Under the pieces are notes generated by a model. That model was not told the origin of the DNA and ran no database searches. It saw only the letters and a program-made list of their open reading frames with translations. Shown piece after piece: positions 42,892-51,366 of a stretch of 64,000 bases of DNA. Made by a program: the position numbers and the translations under genes. The stretch is from Streptomyces sp. LUP30 (GTDB taxonomy: Bacteria; Actinomycetota; Actinomycetes; Streptomycetales; Streptomycetaceae). The stretch lies in the NCBI RefSeq assembly GCF_001746365.1, contig NZ_MJAJ01000035.1, forward strand, positions 25,065-89,064, given 5' to 3'. Position 1 is the first letter of the stretch; the number at the start of each line of letters is the position of its first letter.

Positions 42892-44232
42892 TCACAGGGT
42901 GCGCAACAGCACCGCCGGCTGCTCGACACAGTCCGCGACATGGCGCAGGAAGCCGCCCGCCGTGCCGCCGTCGCACACCCGGTGGTCGAAGGTGAGCGAG
43001 AGCTGGACGACCTGGCGCACCGCGAGCTCGCCCTCGTGCACCCACGCTCTGGGGACGATACGGCCGACGCCGAGCATGGCCGCCTCGGGGTGGTTGATGA
43101 TCGGCGTGGAGCCGTCGACGCCGAACACTCCGTAGTTGTTCAACGTGAAGGTGCCGCCGGTCAGCTCCGCGGGGGTGAGGCGTCCTTGGCGCCCGGCCTC
43201 GGTGAGCCGGGCGAACTCCGCGGTGAGCCCCTCGGCGTCCCGCGCATGCGCGTCACGGACCACCGGCACGACCAGGCCGCGTTCGGTCTGCGCGGCGAAG
43301 CCGAGGTGGACCTGGTCGAACTGGACGACCTCACGGGCGGCCTGGTCGACGCTGGAGTTGAGTTCCGGGAACCGGGCCAGCGCCGCGGTGCAGATACGGG
43401 CGAGCAGCGCGAGCAGCGAGATCTTGGGCCCGCCTGTCGTGTTCATCGCGGTCCGGGCCCTCATCAGCTCGGTCGCGTCGGCGTCCACCCAGCAGGTCGC
43501 GTCCGGGATCTCGCGCCGGCTGCGGGAGAGCTTGTCGGCGACGGCGCCCCGGACACCCTTGAGGGGGACGCGGCGGACACCGGTGAGGGCGGAAGGAGCG
43601 GCGGGCTGCTGAGCCGCCTGTGCCGCCTCTTCGCGCGGCACGGCCATCCGTAGCGCGTTCTCCACGTCCGCTCGCAGGATCAGCCCATCCGGTCCTGAGC
43701 CCGTGAGTTCCCGCAGGTCCAGTCCGTTCTCCCGGGCCAGCCTGCGTACCAGCGGGGAGATCACGGGGACGGGTCCGCCGGTCGCCTCGACCGGGGCCGC
43801 CGAAGACGCCGGGGCCACCGGGGCGATCGGGGCCGTGCCGTCGACCGTGACGGAGACGGCGGGCTCCGGCCGCGTGGAGCGGACCCGACGCCTGCGCGCG
43901 GGGGCCTCCGAAGTGCCGTATCCGACGAGCACGTTGCCCGAGCCCCCGGTGCCGGACCCTGCGTCGGCCACGGCGTCGGAGGCAGGCGCGCCGACCGCGA
44001 CCGTGATCAACGGGGCGCCGACGGGCATTTCCGTGCCCTCCTCGCCGAAGCGGGCCGTCACCACGCCGCCGTACGGGCAGGGCACCTCGACCATCGCCTT
44101 GGCCGTCTCGACCTCGACGACCGGCTGGTCGACGGCCACGACGTCGCCCACCTGGACGAGCCAGCGGACGATCTCCGCCTCGGTGAGCCCCTCACCGAGG
44201 TCGGGGAGCTTGAACTCCAGTACCTGTGCCAT
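42892..44232 (-). CDS. bkdC: branched-chain alpha-keto acid dehydrogenase E2 (cluster 2)
   Basis: A 446-residue dihydrolipoyl acyltransferase. It has an N-terminal lipoyl domain (Lys45 in VETAKAMVEV), an Ala/Pro linker, an E1/E3-binding domain (SPLVRRLARENGLDLRELTGSG) and a catalytic domain with SLTFDHRVCDGG. It is paralogous to BkdH with shorter linkers. It is the last gene of bkdA-bkdB-bkdC; its ATG overlaps the bkdB stop (TGATG). Confidence 0.94.
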   Translation of the reverse strand: MAQVLEFKLPDLGEGLTEAEIVRWLVQVGDVVAVDQPVVEVETAKAMVEVPCPYGGVVTARFGEEGTEMPVGAPLITVAVGAPASDAVADAGSGTGGSGNVLVGYGTSEAPARRRRVRSTRPEPAVSVTVDGTAPIAPVAPASSAAPVEATGGPVPVISPLVRRLARENGLDLRELTGSGPDGLILRADVENALRMAVPREEAAQAAQQPAAPSALTGVRRVPLKGVRGAVADKLSRSRREIPDATCWVDADATELMRARTAMNTTGGPKISLLALLARICTAALARFPELNSSVDQAAREVVQFDQVHLGFAAQTERGLVVPVVRDAHARDAEGLTAEFARLTEAGRQGRLTPAELTGGTFTLNNYGVFGVDGSTPIINHPEAAMLGVGRIVPRAWVHEGELAVRQVVQLSLTFDHRVCDGGTAGGFLRHVADCVEQPAVLLRTL

Positions 44233-45236
44233 CAGTTCCCGGCCTCCCACTGCAGCCGCGCCACGGCGTCGAGGATGCGGTCGACGCCGGGCAGGTGGTG
44301 GCGCTCCAGCATCGGCGGCGGATAGGGCAGGTCGAACCCGGCCACACGCAGCACCGGCGCCTCCAGGTGGTGGAAGCAGCGCTCGGTGACGCGGGCGGCG
44401 ATCTCCCCGCCCGGGCCGCCGTAGGAGCCCGACTCGTGGACGACGACCGCGCGGCCGGTACGACGTACCGACGCGGCGACCGTCTCGTCGTCGAAGGGCA
44501 CCAGCGAGCGCAGGTCGACGACCTCCAGGTCCCAGCCCTCGGCGCACGCCGCCTCGGCGGCTTCGAGGCAGACCGGAACCGACGGCCCGTACGTGATCAG
44601 TGTGGCGCTGCGGCCCGGACGCCGCACCACCGCTCGTCCGATCGGCTCGACGGCCGTCGGCTCCTCCGGGTTCCAGGCGTCCTTGGACCAGTACAGGCGC
44701 TTGGGTTCGAGGAAGACGACCGGGTCGTCCGAGGCGATGGAGGCGCGCAGCAGGCCATAGGCGTCGGCGACCGTGGCGGGCGTGACGACGTGCAGGCCCG
44801 GGGTCGCCATGTAGTACGCCTCGGAGGAGTCGCTGTGGTGCTCGACGCCGCCGATGCCGCCGCCGTAGGGCACGCGGACCGTGATCGGCAGGGGCATCCG
44901 GCCGCGGGTGCGGTTGCGCATCCGGGCGACATGACTGATGAGCTGCTCGAACGCCGGGTAGGCGAACGCGTCGAACTGCATCTCCACGACCGGCCGCAGG
45001 CCGTACATGGCCATGCCGACGGCGGTGCCGAGGATGCCGGCCTCGGCGAGCGGGGTGTCCGTGCAGCGGTCCTCGCCGAACTCCTTCGCCAGTCCGTCGG
45101 TGACCCGGAAGACGCCGCCGAGGGCGCCCACGTCCTCACCCAGGACGTGCACGGACGGGTCGGCGGCCATGGCGTCGCGCAGCCCGCGCGTGAGGGCCTG
45201 CGCCATGGTGGCGGGCTTGAGGGCCACGGTCGTCAT
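44232..45236 (-). CDS. bkdB: branched-chain alpha-keto acid dehydrogenase E1 beta (cluster 2)
   Basis: A 334-residue E1 beta subunit with GEDVGALGGVFRVTDGLA, DTPLAEAGILGTAVGMAM, RVPYGGGIGGVEHHSD and LPGVDRILDAVARL. Close paralogue of BkdG. The start overlaps the bkdA stop (ATGA) and the stop overlaps the bkdC start, which implies translational coupling of all three subunits. Confidence 0.95.
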   Translation of the reverse strand: MTTVALKPATMAQALTRGLRDAMAADPSVHVLGEDVGALGGVFRVTDGLAKEFGEDRCTDTPLAEAGILGTAVGMAMYGLRPVVEMQFDAFAYPAFEQLISHVARMRNRTRGRMPLPITVRVPYGGGIGGVEHHSDSSEAYYMATPGLHVVTPATVADAYGLLRASIASDDPVVFLEPKRLYWSKDAWNPEEPTAVEPIGRAVVRRPGRSATLITYGPSVPVCLEAAEAACAEGWDLEVVDLRSLVPFDDETVAASVRRTGRAVVVHESGSYGGPGGEIAARVTERCFHHLEAPVLRVAGFDLPYPPPMLERHHLPGVDRILDAVARLQWEAGN

Positions 45237-46369
45237 CGGTGCGCGCCTTCCTGCTCGGCCTCGAGCTCGGCCCGCAGCAGCGCCTGCTGCTCGCGCAGCT
45301 GCGGAGTGGGCTCGGCGTACACGTGGGAGAACAGGTCCATCGGGTCGAGGGCCGGGTCCTGGTTCATCCGGGTGCGCAGGTCTGCGGCCATCACCTCGGC
45401 GGCGTCCCGCGCGGACTGCCTGGCGGCCTCGTCGAGGAGCCCGCGCGCGGTCATCTCGCGCTCCAGCAGCTGGATCGGGTCGTGCTCACGCCAGGTCTCC
45501 ACCTCGGCGTCGCCGCGGTAGCGGGTGGCGTCGTCGGCGTTGGTGTGGGCGTCGATGCGGTAGGTGACCGCCTCCACGAGGGTCGGACCGCCGCCCTCGC
45601 GCGCCCGGCGCACGGCGTCGGCCAGCACCTCGTGCACGGCGGCCGCGTCGTTGCCGTCGACCAGGCGGCCCGGCATGCCGTAACCGACGGCCTTGTGGGC
45701 CAGCGAGGGAGCGGCGGTCTGCTTGGCGAGCGGGACGGAGATCGCGAAGCCGTTGTTCTGCACGAGGAAGACGACCGGCGCCTGCCAGACGGCGGCGAAG
45801 TTCAGCGCCTCGTGGAAGTCGCCCTCGCTAGTGCCGCCGTCGCCCACCATGGCGAGCGCGACCACGTCGTCGCCCTTGAGACGGGCGGCGTGCGCCAGGC
45901 CCACGGCGTGCGGGAGCTGGGTGGCGAGCGGGGTGCACAGGGGCGCCACCCGGTGCTCGTAGGGGTCGTAGCCGGTGTGCCAGTCACCGCGCAGCAGGGT
46001 GAGGGCCTCGACGGGGTCCACGCCGCGAGCGACGACGGCGAGGGTGTCGCGGTAGCTGGGGAAGAGCCAGTCGCGCTCCTCCAGCACGAGGGCGGCGGCG
46101 ACCTCGCAGGCCTCCTGGCCGGTGCTGGAGGGGTAGACGGCGAGTCTGCCCTGCTTGGTGAGGGCGGTCGCCTGGACGTTGTAGCGGCGGCCGCGCACCA
46201 GCTGGGCGTACAGCCGGCGCAGCAGCTCCGGGTCGGCCTGTGCGGCCGCGTCGGTGCCGAGGACGCGGTACGGCTCCGCGTCGGGCAGCAGCGGCGCGGG
46301 GTCGGTACGGGGCTGCCAGGCCGGCGGCGGAGTCGGCCGGTACGTGCCCCGCTGCTCCATGACCGTCAT
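45233..46369 (-). CDS. bkdA: branched-chain alpha-keto acid dehydrogenase E1 alpha (cluster 2)
   Basis: A 378-residue E1 alpha subunit. The thiamin diphosphate motif is MVGDGGTSEGDFHEALNFAAVWQ...QNN. Substrate-loop regions GRRYNVQATALTKQGRL and YRIDAHTNADDATRYRG are present. Together with BkdB it decarboxylates branched keto acids, supplying branched acyl-CoA starters for fatty acid and polyketide synthesis. Divergent from bkdR across 175 bases. It lacks the basic N-terminal extension of BkdF. Confidence 0.95.
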   Translation of the reverse strand: MTVMEQRGTYRPTPPPAWQPRTDPAPLLPDAEPYRVLGTDAAAQADPELLRRLYAQLVRGRRYNVQATALTKQGRLAVYPSSTGQEACEVAAALVLEERDWLFPSYRDTLAVVARGVDPVEALTLLRGDWHTGYDPYEHRVAPLCTPLATQLPHAVGLAHAARLKGDDVVALAMVGDGGTSEGDFHEALNFAAVWQAPVVFLVQNNGFAISVPLAKQTAAPSLAHKAVGYGMPGRLVDGNDAAAVHEVLADAVRRAREGGGPTLVEAVTYRIDAHTNADDATRYRGDAEVETWREHDPIQLLEREMTARGLLDEAARQSARDAAEVMAADLRTRMNQDPALDPMDLFSHVYAEPTPQLREQQALLRAELEAEQEGAHR

Positions 46370-46429
46370 GACGGCACCTCCTCGGGGATGCGGCTACGGG
46401 AGGCGTGTCGGCTGTGACCCGCCTCACCT

Positions 46430-46443
46430 ACCGATTGTTCGGT
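46430..46443. promoter_or_regulatory. near-match PaaR-type box upstream of bkdA
   Basis: ACCGATTGTTCGGT differs by one base from the pattern ACCG-N2-CG-N2-CGGT found exactly at the two paa promoters. It lies 61 bases upstream of the bkdA start codon. Confidence 0.45.
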
Positions 46444-46470
46444 CGTCGGCACATTTTGGCTACAGGCCCC

Positions 46471-46506
46471 CTCAGGCTGTGGACAAACGGTTCTCCACAG
46501 CCTGAG
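46471..46506. promoter_or_regulatory. 13-base-pair inverted repeat in the bkdA-bkdR region
   Basis: CTCAGGCTGTGGA (46471-46483) and TCCACAGCCTGAG (46494-46506) are perfect complements separated by 10 bases. Part of the left arm and loop (46478-46486) reads TGTGGACAA, an exact DnaA box on the minus strand, and TTCTCCACA on the right is one base off. It is a candidate operator for BkdR or DnaA. Confidence 0.65.
46478..46486 (-). other. DnaA box
   Basis: TTGTCCACA on the minus strand, identical to the preferred Streptomyces DnaA box. It lies within the inverted repeat between bkdA and bkdR. Confidence 0.6.
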
Positions 46507-46525
46507 ATGGACGCAGTACGTCCAT
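46507..46525. promoter_or_regulatory. second inverted repeat before bkdR
   Basis: ATGGACG (46507-46513) and CGTCCAT (46519-46525) flank CAGTA. It lies 20 bases before the bkdR start and is a candidate autoregulatory site. Confidence 0.5.
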
Positions 46526-46544
46526 GCTGGGAAGGCGGGGGGAC

Positions 46545-47213
46545 ATGGCACCTGAACAAATGGCCGAAGGGCCGGAGAACGGTGCCGCGCTTCCGCCGAG
46601 CAGCTCCACACCGAGCGGCCCCCCGCCGTCGACCGCTCTCCCGCCGTCGACCGGTCTCCCGCCGTCGGGTGGGCCCTCGCCGTCCGGCGGCTCCGGTCCC
46701 TCGCCGGCCGGCGGACCCGCGCCGTCGACCGGGCTTCCGCCGTCGGCCGGTTCCTCGCTGCCACCGGCGCGGCCGCTCGACGCCATCGACCAGGACATCC
46801 TGCAGATGCTCCAGGCGGACGGCCGGGCCTCGATACGGTCGGTCGCCGAACGGGTCCACGTCTCGCGGGCCAACGCCTACGCGCGGATCAACCGGCTCAT
46901 CGACGACGGAGTCATCCGCGGCTTCGGCGCCCGCGTGAACCACGAGCGCGCCGGACAGGGCACGAGCGCCTACATCACCCTGAAGATCGTGCAGAACTCC
47001 TGGCGCACGGTGCGCGAGCAGCTCAGACAGCTGCCCGGCGCCTCCCACATCGCCCTCGTCGGAGGCGACTTCGACGTCCTGCTGCTGGTGCACACGCCCG
47101 ACAACAGGGCGCTGCGCGAGGTGGTGCTGACCCGGCTCCAGGCGATCCCCGAGGTGCTCAGCACCCGCACGCTGCTGGTGTTCGAGGAAGAGGACCTGGA
47201 GCCACAGGGCTGA
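46545..47213 (+). CDS. bkdR: Lrp/AsnC family regulator of bkd genes
   Basis: A 222-residue transcription factor. Residues 1-75 are an unusual Pro/Ser/Gly-rich extension. The rest is a typical Lrp protein: a helix-turn-helix (LDAIDQDILQMLQADGRASI...VHVSRANAYARINRLIDDG) and a RAM ligand-binding domain (GDFDVLLLVHTPDNRALREVV). Divergent from bkdABC, and known in S. coelicolor to control branched-chain keto acid dehydrogenase genes (recalled). ATG 46545 has GGGGGGAC just upstream; ATG 46524 is in frame but lacks a ribosome binding site. Confidence 0.9.
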   Translation: MAPEQMAEGPENGAALPPSSSTPSGPPPSTALPPSTGLPPSGGPSPSGGSGPSPAGGPAPSTGLPPSAGSSLPPARPLDAIDQDILQMLQADGRASIRSVAERVHVSRANAYARINRLIDDGVIRGFGARVNHERAGQGTSAYITLKIVQNSWRTVREQLRQLPGASHIALVGGDFDVLLLVHTPDNRALREVVLTRLQAIPEVLSTRTLLVFEEEDLEPQG

Positions 47214-47250
47214 ACGGAGGACCGAGCCCCAGGGCGTCGGTCCGGTCGGG

Positions 47251-47322
47251 TGAACGGGTCGGCTCGGGTGAACGGGTCAGCTCGGCTGAACGGGTCAGCT
47301 CGGCTGAACGGGTCCGGTCGAG
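47251..47322. repeat. 18-base tandem repeat at the 3' end of the TetR gene
   Basis: Four units of TGAACGGGTC plus 8 bases (47251, 47269, 47287, 47305), the middle two identical. It spans the gap between convergent bkdR and the TetR gene and reads into the last nine codons of the TetR gene. Confidence 0.9.
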
Positions 47323-47924
47323 GGGCTCGGCGCGGTCGGGGCCGTCCGCAGGCCCTCGAAGACCAGCCGCACCACCGCGTCGGCGACCTCGCTCTCGACC
47401 ATCCCCCGGCCGCCGGGCCGGTACCACTCCACGATCGAGTTGATCATGCCGAAGACCAGGCGGGTGGCGAGCCGCACCTCCATGTCGCCGCGGACGTCCC
47501 CGTCGGCTGCGGCGGCCCGCAGCAGGTCGGCCACGCGGTGGTCGAAGTCCCGCCGCCGTTCCAGGGCCCACCGCTCGGTGTCGGTGTTGCCGCGCACACG
47601 CAGCAGCAGCGTCACGTACGGCAGCTCGCCGATCAGCACCTCGACCATGCGCCGGACGACATACTCCAGGCGGTGCGAGGCGTGCCCCACGCGCGCGTGC
47701 TCCTCGCCCAGGATCCCGAAGAGGCCGTCCAGGGCGCGGCTGACGGCCCGTCGCAGCAGTTCCTCCTTGCCGGCGACGTGGTGGTAGATCGACGACTTGG
47801 AGATGCCTGCCGCCTTGGATAGGTGCTCCATGGACGTGCCGTCGTAGCCGCGTTCGTTGAAGACCTGAACGGCTACGGAGAGCAGGGTCTCCGGGGTGTA
47901 GGTGTCGCGCTTGGCGGCGGTCAC
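47295..47924 (-). CDS. paaR: TetR family regulator of phenylacetate catabolism
   Basis: A 209-residue regulator. The helix-turn-helix is at about residues 10-55 (TLLSVAVQVFNERGYDGTSM; KAAGISKSSIYHHVAGKEEL). A ligand domain follows, probably for an aromatic acyl-CoA. GTG start overlapping the paaH stop (GTGA), so it is cotranscribed with paaH. Its place in the paa locus, and the ACCG-N2-CG-N2-CGGT boxes at the paa promoters (the motif I recall for Corynebacterium PaaR), support the name. Confidence 0.75.
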   Translation of the reverse strand: MTAAKRDTYTPETLLSVAVQVFNERGYDGTSMEHLSKAAGISKSSIYHHVAGKEELLRRAVSRALDGLFGILGEEHARVGHASHRLEYVVRRMVEVLIGELPYVTLLLRVRGNTDTERWALERRRDFDHRVADLLRAAAADGDVRGDMEVRLATRLVFGMINSIVEWYRPGGRGMVESEVADAVVRLVFEGLRTAPTAPSPSTGPVQPS

Positions 47925-49435
47925 GAGGCGCCCTCCCGCTTCTCGGTGGCGTAGGAGTGCCGGTACAGCGCGAGGGACGGCGCGTAGCGGCCGCCGGGGT
48001 CGCGGTCGTGCAGGTCGTCGAGGAGGGAGTAGGCCCACATACGGCCCAGCCTGCGGCTCCATTCGAAGGGGCCGAGGGGGTAGTTCACGCCCAGACGCAT
48101 CGCGGTGTCGATGTCCTCCTCGGTGGCGACGCCCTTGGCCACGGCGTCGTGCGCGAGGTCGACGATCCTGGCGACCGTGCGGGCGACGATCATGCCGGGG
48201 ACGTCCCCGATGACGCTGACGTCCTTGCCGAGCGCCTGGAAGAGGCCGATCGCCTCGGACATGGTCTGCGCGGTGGTGTCCTGTGAGGCGGACAGGGCGA
48301 TGCGGGTGGCCTTGCGGTAGTCCAGGGCGAGGTCGAAGTAGACGACGTCCCTGAACTCCACGGAGGTCTGGCCGTCGGCGAGCGCGAGCTGGCCGTCGCC
48401 CGGCAGCACGAGCCGCGTGCCGTGGTCCTCTTCCTCCTCGCGGACCTGGATGCCCGCCTCCCGGATCAGCGCGAGCAGCTCCGAGGCGGGGCCCAGGTTG
48501 CCCTCGGCGACGACGTAGGCGGGCGGCTGGGCCTTCTCCGCGGTGTGCGGTTCGGCGGGCTCGGCCCCCTCGCGGTAGTCGTACCAGCCCTGGCCGGTCT
48601 TGTGGCCGAGCCGGCCCGACTCGACGAGGCGGCGCTGCGCGAGGGAGGGCGTGAAGCGCGCGTCCTGGAAGAAGGACTGCCACACGGAGTGCGTCACCGA
48701 CTCGTTGACGTCCTGCCCGATCAGATCGGTCAGCTCGAAGGCGCCCATCCGGAAGCCGCCCGACTCGCGCAGCACGGCGTCGATGGTGGCCGGGTCGGCG
48801 CCCTGTGCCTCGTAGACGGCGAACGCCTCGGCATAGAAGGGCCGGGCGATGCGGTTCACGATGAACCCGGGGGTGTCGGCGCAGGCGACCGGCGTCTTGC
48901 CCCAGGAGCGGGCGGTCTCGTACGCGCGCGTGGCCGAGGTGACGTCGGTGGCGTGGCCCGAGACCACCTCGACCAGCGGCAGCAGCGGCGCCGGGTTGAA
49001 GAAGTGCAGGCCCACGAACCGGCCGGGGTTGCGCAGGGCCCCGCCGACGGCGGTCACCGACAGGGACGAGGTGTTGGTGGCGAGCAGGCAGTCCTCGCCG
49101 ACCACGTCCTCCAGCTGCCGGAACAGCTCCTGTTTGACGTCCAGTCGTTCGACGACGGCCTCGACGACCAGTGAGCAGTCGGCGAGGTCGGAGAGGTCCT
49201 GAGCGGCGTGCAGACGGGCGCGTGCCTCGTCGCGGTCGCCGGCCGCGAGGCGGTCCTTCTCGACGAGCCGGTCGAGGCGCGCGCCGATCGCGGCGGCCGC
49301 ATCACGGGCTCGGCCCGGGACGGCGTCGTACAGCCGCACGCGGTGGCCCGCGACCAGCGCGACCTGGGCGATGCCCTGGCCCATGGTGCCGGTGCCGACG
49401 ACGGCCACGGGGCTGCTGAGGTCGAGTGCTGTCAT
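47921..49435 (-). CDS. paaH: 3-hydroxyacyl-CoA dehydrogenase of phenylacetate degradation
   Basis: A 504-residue NAD-dependent enzyme. The Rossmann motif VAVVGTGTMGQGIAQVAL starts at residue 10. HFFNPAPLLPLVEVV carries the catalytic His-Glu pair region, and two 3HCDH C-terminal domains follow (TPGFIVNRIARPFYAEA; DVPGMIVARTVARIVDLAHD). The double C-terminal domain and length fit PaaH (3-hydroxyadipyl-CoA dehydrogenase). It is the first gene of a paaH-paaR unit, divergent from paaN. Confidence 0.87.
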   Translation of the reverse strand: MTALDLSSPVAVVGTGTMGQGIAQVALVAGHRVRLYDAVPGRARDAAAAIGARLDRLVEKDRLAAGDRDEARARLHAAQDLSDLADCSLVVEAVVERLDVKQELFRQLEDVVGEDCLLATNTSSLSVTAVGGALRNPGRFVGLHFFNPAPLLPLVEVVSGHATDVTSATRAYETARSWGKTPVACADTPGFIVNRIARPFYAEAFAVYEAQGADPATIDAVLRESGGFRMGAFELTDLIGQDVNESVTHSVWQSFFQDARFTPSLAQRRLVESGRLGHKTGQGWYDYREGAEPAEPHTAEKAQPPAYVVAEGNLGPASELLALIREAGIQVREEEEDHGTRLVLPGDGQLALADGQTSVEFRDVVYFDLALDYRKATRIALSASQDTTAQTMSEAIGLFQALGKDVSVIGDVPGMIVARTVARIVDLAHDAVAKGVATEEDIDTAMRLGVNYPLGPFEWSRRLGRMWAYSLLDDLHDRDPGGRYAPSLALYRHSYATEKREGAS

Positions 49436-49458
49436 GTGCGCGATCCTCCCGCACGGGG

Positions 49459-49467
49459 TTTTCCACA
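49459..49467 (+). other. DnaA-box-like sequence
   Basis: TTTTCCACA differs by one base from TTATCCACA and TTGTCCACA. It lies in the paaH-paaN gap. A single mismatch makes it a weak call. Confidence 0.25.
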
Positions 49468-49483
49468 GATGCGGCAGGCCCCC

Positions 49484-49511
49484 TTGTCCCGACCGATCGT
49501 TCGGTTACTCT
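49484..49511 (+). promoter_or_regulatory. paaN promoter with operator in the spacer
   Basis: TTGTCC (49484-49489) and TACTCT (49506-49511), spaced 16 bases, form a good promoter. The PaaR-type box ACCGATCGTTCGGT (49492-49505) fills almost the whole spacer, so a bound repressor would block RNA polymerase. The paaH promoter on the other strand would be covered too. Confidence 0.65.
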
Positions 49512-49594
49512 AGCGGTGACTGGCTGTTCCCGCCCAGGTTTCCGCCAGGCCATGAGCTCGACGGAGAGTTCTCAAGACGAGGAGTTGGTCCCGC

Positions 49595-51289
49595 ATGGCC
49601 GCCGCCGAACTGACCGCGCACGCTCTGATCGCTCAGCACCGGCCCACCCTCGACCAGGCCCTGGAAGCGATCCGCACCCGCGCGTACTGGTCCCCGCACC
49701 CGGAACACCCCAAGGCCTACGGGGAGAACGGCAGCCTGGACGCGGCGGCCGGCAAGGCCGCGTTCGACGCCGTCCTGAACACCCGCCTCGACCTCGGCCA
49801 GCCCGGCACCGACGACTGGGTGGGCGGCGAGGTGTCGCCGTACGGCGTCGAGCTGGGCGTGACGTACCCGCACGCGGACGTGGACGCGCTGCTGCCCGCC
49901 ATGAAGGCCGGCCGGCGCGCCTGGCGGGACGCCGGCGCGGAGCTCCGCGCGGTGGTCTGCCTGGAGATCCTCAAGCGGATCAGCGACCGGACGCACGAGT
50001 TCGCGCACGCGGTCATGCACACCTCCGGCCAGGCCTTCATGATGGCGTTCCAGGCCGGCGGCCCGCATGCGCAGGACCGTGGTCTGGAAGCGGTGGCCTA
50101 CGCGTACGCGGAGCAGGTCCGCACGCCCGGCACGGCGGAGTGGAGCAAGCCCCAGGGCAAGCGCGACCCGCTCGCGATGACCAAGAGCTTCACGCCGGTC
50201 CCGCGCGGTATCGCCCTGCTCATCGGCTGCAACACCTTCCCCACCTGGAACGGCTACCCGGGCCTGTTCGCCTCCCTGGCCACCGGTAACGCGGTCCTGG
50301 TCAAGCCCCACCCGCGCGCGGTGCTGCCGCTCGCGCTCACCGTGGCAGTCGCGCGGGAGGTGCTCGCCGCGGCCGGCTTCGACCCGAACCTGGTGGCGCT
50401 GGCCGCCGAACGTCCCGGCGAGGGCATCGCCAAGACCCTGGCCACCCGGCCGGAGATCAAGATCGTCGACTACACCGGCTCCACCGCCTTCGGCGACTGG
50501 CTGGAGGCGAACGCCCGCCAGGCGCAGGTCTACACCGAGAAGGCCGGCGTCAACACGGTGATCGTGCACTCCACGGCGAACTACAAGGGCATGCTCGCCA
50601 ACCTGGCGTTCTCGCTGTCCCTGTACAGCGGCCAGATGTGCACCACCCCCCAGAACCTGCTGATCCCCCGCGAGGGCATCCGCACCGACGAAGGCCCGAA
50701 GAGCTTCGACGAGGTCGTCGCCGACCTCGCCCGCGCGGTCGACGGCCTCCTCGGCGACGACGCCCGCGCCAACGCCCTCCTCGGCGCGATCGTCAACCCG
50801 GACGTCAAGGCCCGCCTGGAGGCGGCGGCCGGCCTCGGCGAGGTCGCCCTCGCCTCCCGCGAGGTGAGCAACCCCGAGTTCCCGGACGCGGTCGTGCGCA
50901 CCCCGGTGATCGTCAAGCTGGACGGGGCCAAGCCGGACGACGAGGCCGCCTACATGAGTGAGTGCTTCGGCCCGGTCTCCTTCGCCGTCGCGGTCGACTC
51001 GGCGGCCGACGCGGTCGCCCTGCTGGGGCGCACGGTGCGCGAGAAGGGCGCGATGACGGTCGGCGCGTACACCACGGACGGCGAGGTGGAGGAGGCGATC
51101 CAGGAGGTCTGCCTGGAGGAGGCGGCCCAGCTGTCCCTGAACCTCACCGGGGGGGTGTACGTCAACCAGACGGCCGCGTTCTCCGACTTCCACGGCTCGG
51201 GCGGCAACCCGGCGGCCAACGCGGCCCTCACCGACGGCGCGTTCGTCGCCAACCGCTTCCGGGTGGTGGAGGTCCGCAGGGACGCCTGA
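49595..51289 (+). CDS. paaN: phenylacetate degradation protein PaaN (aldehyde dehydrogenase)
   Basis: A 564-residue enzyme of the type-2 PaaN family, with an aldehyde dehydrogenase domain: VPRGIALLIGCNTFPTWNGYP, VDYTGSTAFGDWLE, TEKAGVNTVIV (Glu) and YSGQMCTTPQNLLI (catalytic Cys). It oxidises the semialdehyde made after ring opening of oxepin-CoA. The MaoC-type ring-cleaving hydratase domain found in PaaZ is missing, so a separate hydratase must exist elsewhere. Single gene, with a terminator after it. Confidence 0.9.
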   Translation: MAAAELTAHALIAQHRPTLDQALEAIRTRAYWSPHPEHPKAYGENGSLDAAAGKAAFDAVLNTRLDLGQPGTDDWVGGEVSPYGVELGVTYPHADVDALLPAMKAGRRAWRDAGAELRAVVCLEILKRISDRTHEFAHAVMHTSGQAFMMAFQAGGPHAQDRGLEAVAYAYAEQVRTPGTAEWSKPQGKRDPLAMTKSFTPVPRGIALLIGCNTFPTWNGYPGLFASLATGNAVLVKPHPRAVLPLALTVAVAREVLAAAGFDPNLVALAAERPGEGIAKTLATRPEIKIVDYTGSTAFGDWLEANARQAQVYTEKAGVNTVIVHSTANYKGMLANLAFSLSLYSGQMCTTPQNLLIPREGIRTDEGPKSFDEVVADLARAVDGLLGDDARANALLGAIVNPDVKARLEAAAGLGEVALASREVSNPEFPDAVVRTPVIVKLDGAKPDDEAAYMSECFGPVSFAVAVDSAADAVALLGRTVREKGAMTVGAYTTDGEVEEAIQEVCLEEAAQLSLNLTGGVYVNQTAAFSDFHGSGGNPAANAALTDGAFVANRFRVVEVRRDA

Positions 51290-51322
51290 GCGCCCCGGGA
51301 CAGCACCGCGAGGGGCCGAGGA

Positions 51323-51346
51323 GGGCCGCAGGACGTCCTGCGGCCC
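51323..51346. terminator. palindromic terminator between paaN and trmH-like gene
   Basis: A perfect 24-base palindrome (arm GGGCCGCAGGAC) between convergent genes. Confidence 0.78.
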
Positions 51347-51366
51347 CCTGGGCGAGACCCGGGGCC

